Position numbers and translations under genes: made by a program
Shown here: in pieces, positions 62,519-64,000 of the stretch
Layout: each line of letters begins with the position of its first letter
Position numbering within the stretch: the first letter of the stretch is position 1
Assembly (NCBI RefSeq): GCF_901827205.1
Contig: NZ_LR594675.1
Location: 682,001 to 746,000, forward strand
Source: Variovorax sp. PBS-H4
GTDB taxonomy: Bacteria > Pseudomonadota > Gammaproteobacteria > Burkholderiales > Burkholderiaceae_C
Direction: 5' to 3'
DNA length: 64,000 bases
Notes under the pieces: generated by a model
Seen by the model: only the letters and a program-made list of their open reading frames with translations
The model's database searches: none
What the model was told of the DNA's origin: nothing

Positions 62519-63772
62519 TCATTTCCTGCAGTCCGGGACGTCGCGCGTGCCCAGGCCCATCTTCTTGAACTCGGCTTCGGGCAAGCCCAGCGTCTGCGAG
62601 ATGTCGGGGACCGACTTCACCACCTTGTTGTAGAAGGAGCCGTCCGGCGCCTTCGTCACCTCGGTGATGTACGTGGTGCCGACCCCGTTGCGGTTGGCGT
62701 CGATCTTCACGGGGCCGGCGGGGCCGTTGAAATTGGTCTTCTGCAGTGCGTCGCGGTACGCCTTCTGGCCGCCCGACAGGTCGCCCTTGACCGCATCGAG
62801 CGCATCGAGCGCGGCCTTGGTGTTGATGTAGTAGAGGTACGCGAACAGCGAGGGGCTGGGGAAGCCGTCCTTGAAGTTGGCCTTGTAGTCCGCCACGAAC
62901 TTCTTCCATTCGGGCGTGTCGATCGAATCGGCCATCGGGCCGGCGGAGGCCGTGCCCAGGAGCGACTCGCGGCGCTTGCCCTTGAAGTTGAGCACCGTCT
63001 GGTCGACCGTGATGGAGCCGCCGACCATCGGCTTGTCGCCGCCGGCTTGCTCGTACTGGGTGAGGAAGTTCACCGCGTCCGAACCGCCCAGCACCACCAC
63101 GAGCGCGTCCACGTCCTTCGGGATCTTGGCGATCACCGACGCATAGTCCTTGGTGCCCAGCGGCACCCAGGCCTTGTCGACCACCTTGCCGCCCTTGGCG
63201 CAGTAGCTCGCCATGAAACCCTGCACCTGCGAATAGGGGAAGCCGTAGTCCTCCGCGATCAGGAAGGTCTTCTTGTAGCCCTTGGACAGCGCGTGCTCGC
63301 CCAGGCCCACCATCCACTGCGCGCCCTCGGTGTTGAAGCGGTAGAAGTTGGGCGCCGGATCGGTCAGCGTGGCTGCCTGCGCGCCGGAGGAGCCGTTGAT
63401 GAAGGTGATGTTGGGCTGCGTCTTCGCGTAGTTCTTGACCGCGATGCCTTCGTCGCCCGACAACGGGCCGATCATGACCTGCACCTTGTCCTGCTCCACC
63501 GCCTTGCGCGTGGCATTGACCGCCTTGTCGGGCGTCGCGTCGGAGGACACCTTGACGAACTCGATCTTCTTGCCGCCGGCCATGCCGTTCTTCTGCTTGA
63601 GCGCGAGCTCCGCGCCGCGCATGCCGTCCTGCCCCGGTGCCGCGAACGGGCCTTCCAGCGAGGCCAGCAAGCCGACCTTGAGGGTCTCCTGCGCCTGCGC
63701 CAGACCGGCCGCCGCGACCAGCGCGGCGGCGCCCACGAGGCTGCGTCCGAACACTCTTCTGCTTGTCTTCAT
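62519..63772 (-). CDS. ABC transporter substrate-binding protein (LivK-like)
   Basis: This 417-residue periplasmic protein has a twin-arginine-like leader (MKTSRRVFGRSLVGAAALVAAAGLAQA) and the type I binding-protein pattern (LKVGLLASLEGPFAAPGQDGMRGAELALKQKNG). It belongs to the same transporter as the LivG and LivM-like genes beside it. ATG 63772 overlaps the stop of the upstream permease by ATGA. Confidence 0.92.
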   Translation of the reverse strand: MKTSRRVFGRSLVGAAALVAAAGLAQAQETLKVGLLASLEGPFAAPGQDGMRGAELALKQKNGMAGGKKIEFVKVSSDATPDKAVNATRKAVEQDKVQVMIGPLSGDEGIAVKNYAKTQPNITFINGSSGAQAATLTDPAPNFYRFNTEGAQWMVGLGEHALSKGYKKTFLIAEDYGFPYSQVQGFMASYCAKGGKVVDKAWVPLGTKDYASVIAKIPKDVDALVVVLGGSDAVNFLTQYEQAGGDKPMVGGSITVDQTVLNFKGKRRESLLGTASAGPMADSIDTPEWKKFVADYKANFKDGFPSPSLFAYLYYINTKAALDALDAVKGDLSGGQKAYRDALQKTNFNGPAGPVKIDANRNGVGTTYITEVTKAPDGSFYNKVVKSVPDISQTLGLPEAEFKKMGLGTRDVPDCRK

Positions 63773-64000
63773 GTCTCGCTCCTGGTTGTCATTGATGAAC
63801 GAATGCGGCCGAGGCCGCGCGCGGTGAACGGGCCGCCAAGGCGCGTGCGCAGGCTCTGCCACAAGCCCAGCAGCCCGTCGGGGGAAAAAAGGACGATGGC
63901 GAGGAACACGCCGCCGATGACGAGGTTGAAGCGCTCGCGGTCGACCAGGTCGATCGCGAAGTTCTGAAGCAGCACGAACACGATCGCGCCGACGAAGGCG
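63769..64000 (-). CDS. Branched-chain amino acid-type ABC permease (LivM-like), 3' end only
   Basis: The last 76 codons of a permease enter from the window edge. The visible part contains a hydrophobic helix (NLVIGGVFLAIVLFSPDGLLGLW) and the LivM C-terminal ending. The stop overlaps the start of the binding-protein gene (ATGA). The 5' end lies beyond base 64000. Confidence 0.85.
   Translation of the reverse strand, partial: AFVGAIVFVLLQNFAIDLVDRERFNLVIGGVFLAIVLFSPDGLLGLWQSLRTRLGGPFTARGLGRIRSSMTTRSET

Overview
The window comes from a GC-rich chromosome of a Burkholderiales bacterium, most likely Comamonadaceae and Variovorax-like. This is inferred from the dense, high-GC coding, the several Liv-type ABC uptake operons next to CoA and aromatic-type catabolism genes, the KdpBC-DE and HtpG sequences, and short GC-rich dispersed hairpin repeats. 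No rRNA, tRNA, CRISPR array or transposase gene was seen.

Layout. 1-5142: end of the potassium-uptake operon kdpB(partial)-kdpC-kdpD-kdpE. 5259-8911: an RsuA-family pseudouridine synthase, a two-component pair and two small unknown genes. 8934-15156: a minus-strand surface-structure locus with three secreted pilin-like proteins, a small secreted protein, a periplasmic chaperone-like protein, an outer-membrane protein with an SdrD-B-like C-terminal domain, and a short secreted protein. 15348-26069: housekeeping and metabolism (htpG, P450, srkA, DUF2855, ohr/ohrR, crotonase, hydroxyacyl-CoA dehydrogenase, purT, esterase). 26144-30916: an island of lower GC with three paralogous leucine-rich-repeat (LRR) proteins, each preceded by a HrpL-type hrp-box-like promoter and each ending in an F-box-like motif. 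31109-37953: a Liv-type ABC transporter operon with an embedded acyl-CoA synthetase. 37968-44318: an RHS polymorphic toxin, a probable immunity gene and a rearranged RHS remnant that repeats 1.1 kb of the toxin gene almost exactly. 44587-53020: a seven-gene catabolic operon (gamma-glutamyltransferase-like enzyme, FAD monooxygenase, VOC protein, alpha/beta hydrolase, SsuABC-type transporter) facing an XRE-cupin regulator across a paired palindromic operator. 53093-54680: HDOD and GAF signalling proteins. 54742-64000: a long minus-strand gene run with a Liv-type transporter, a LivF/Tm-1-like fusion, a PEP-hydrolase-family protein, a flotillin, a START-like (SRPBCC) protein and an SRPBCC-quinone oxidoreductase fusion.

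The two most unusual systems are the LRR trio, whose promoters and architecture suggest type III effectors that could act on the eukaryotic ubiquitin machinery in the manner of Ralstonia GALA proteins, and the pilus-like locus, which resembles chaperone-usher systems but has an atypical short outer-membrane component and atypical subunits. Both are inferences from sequence reading. The decisive searches are named in the findings.
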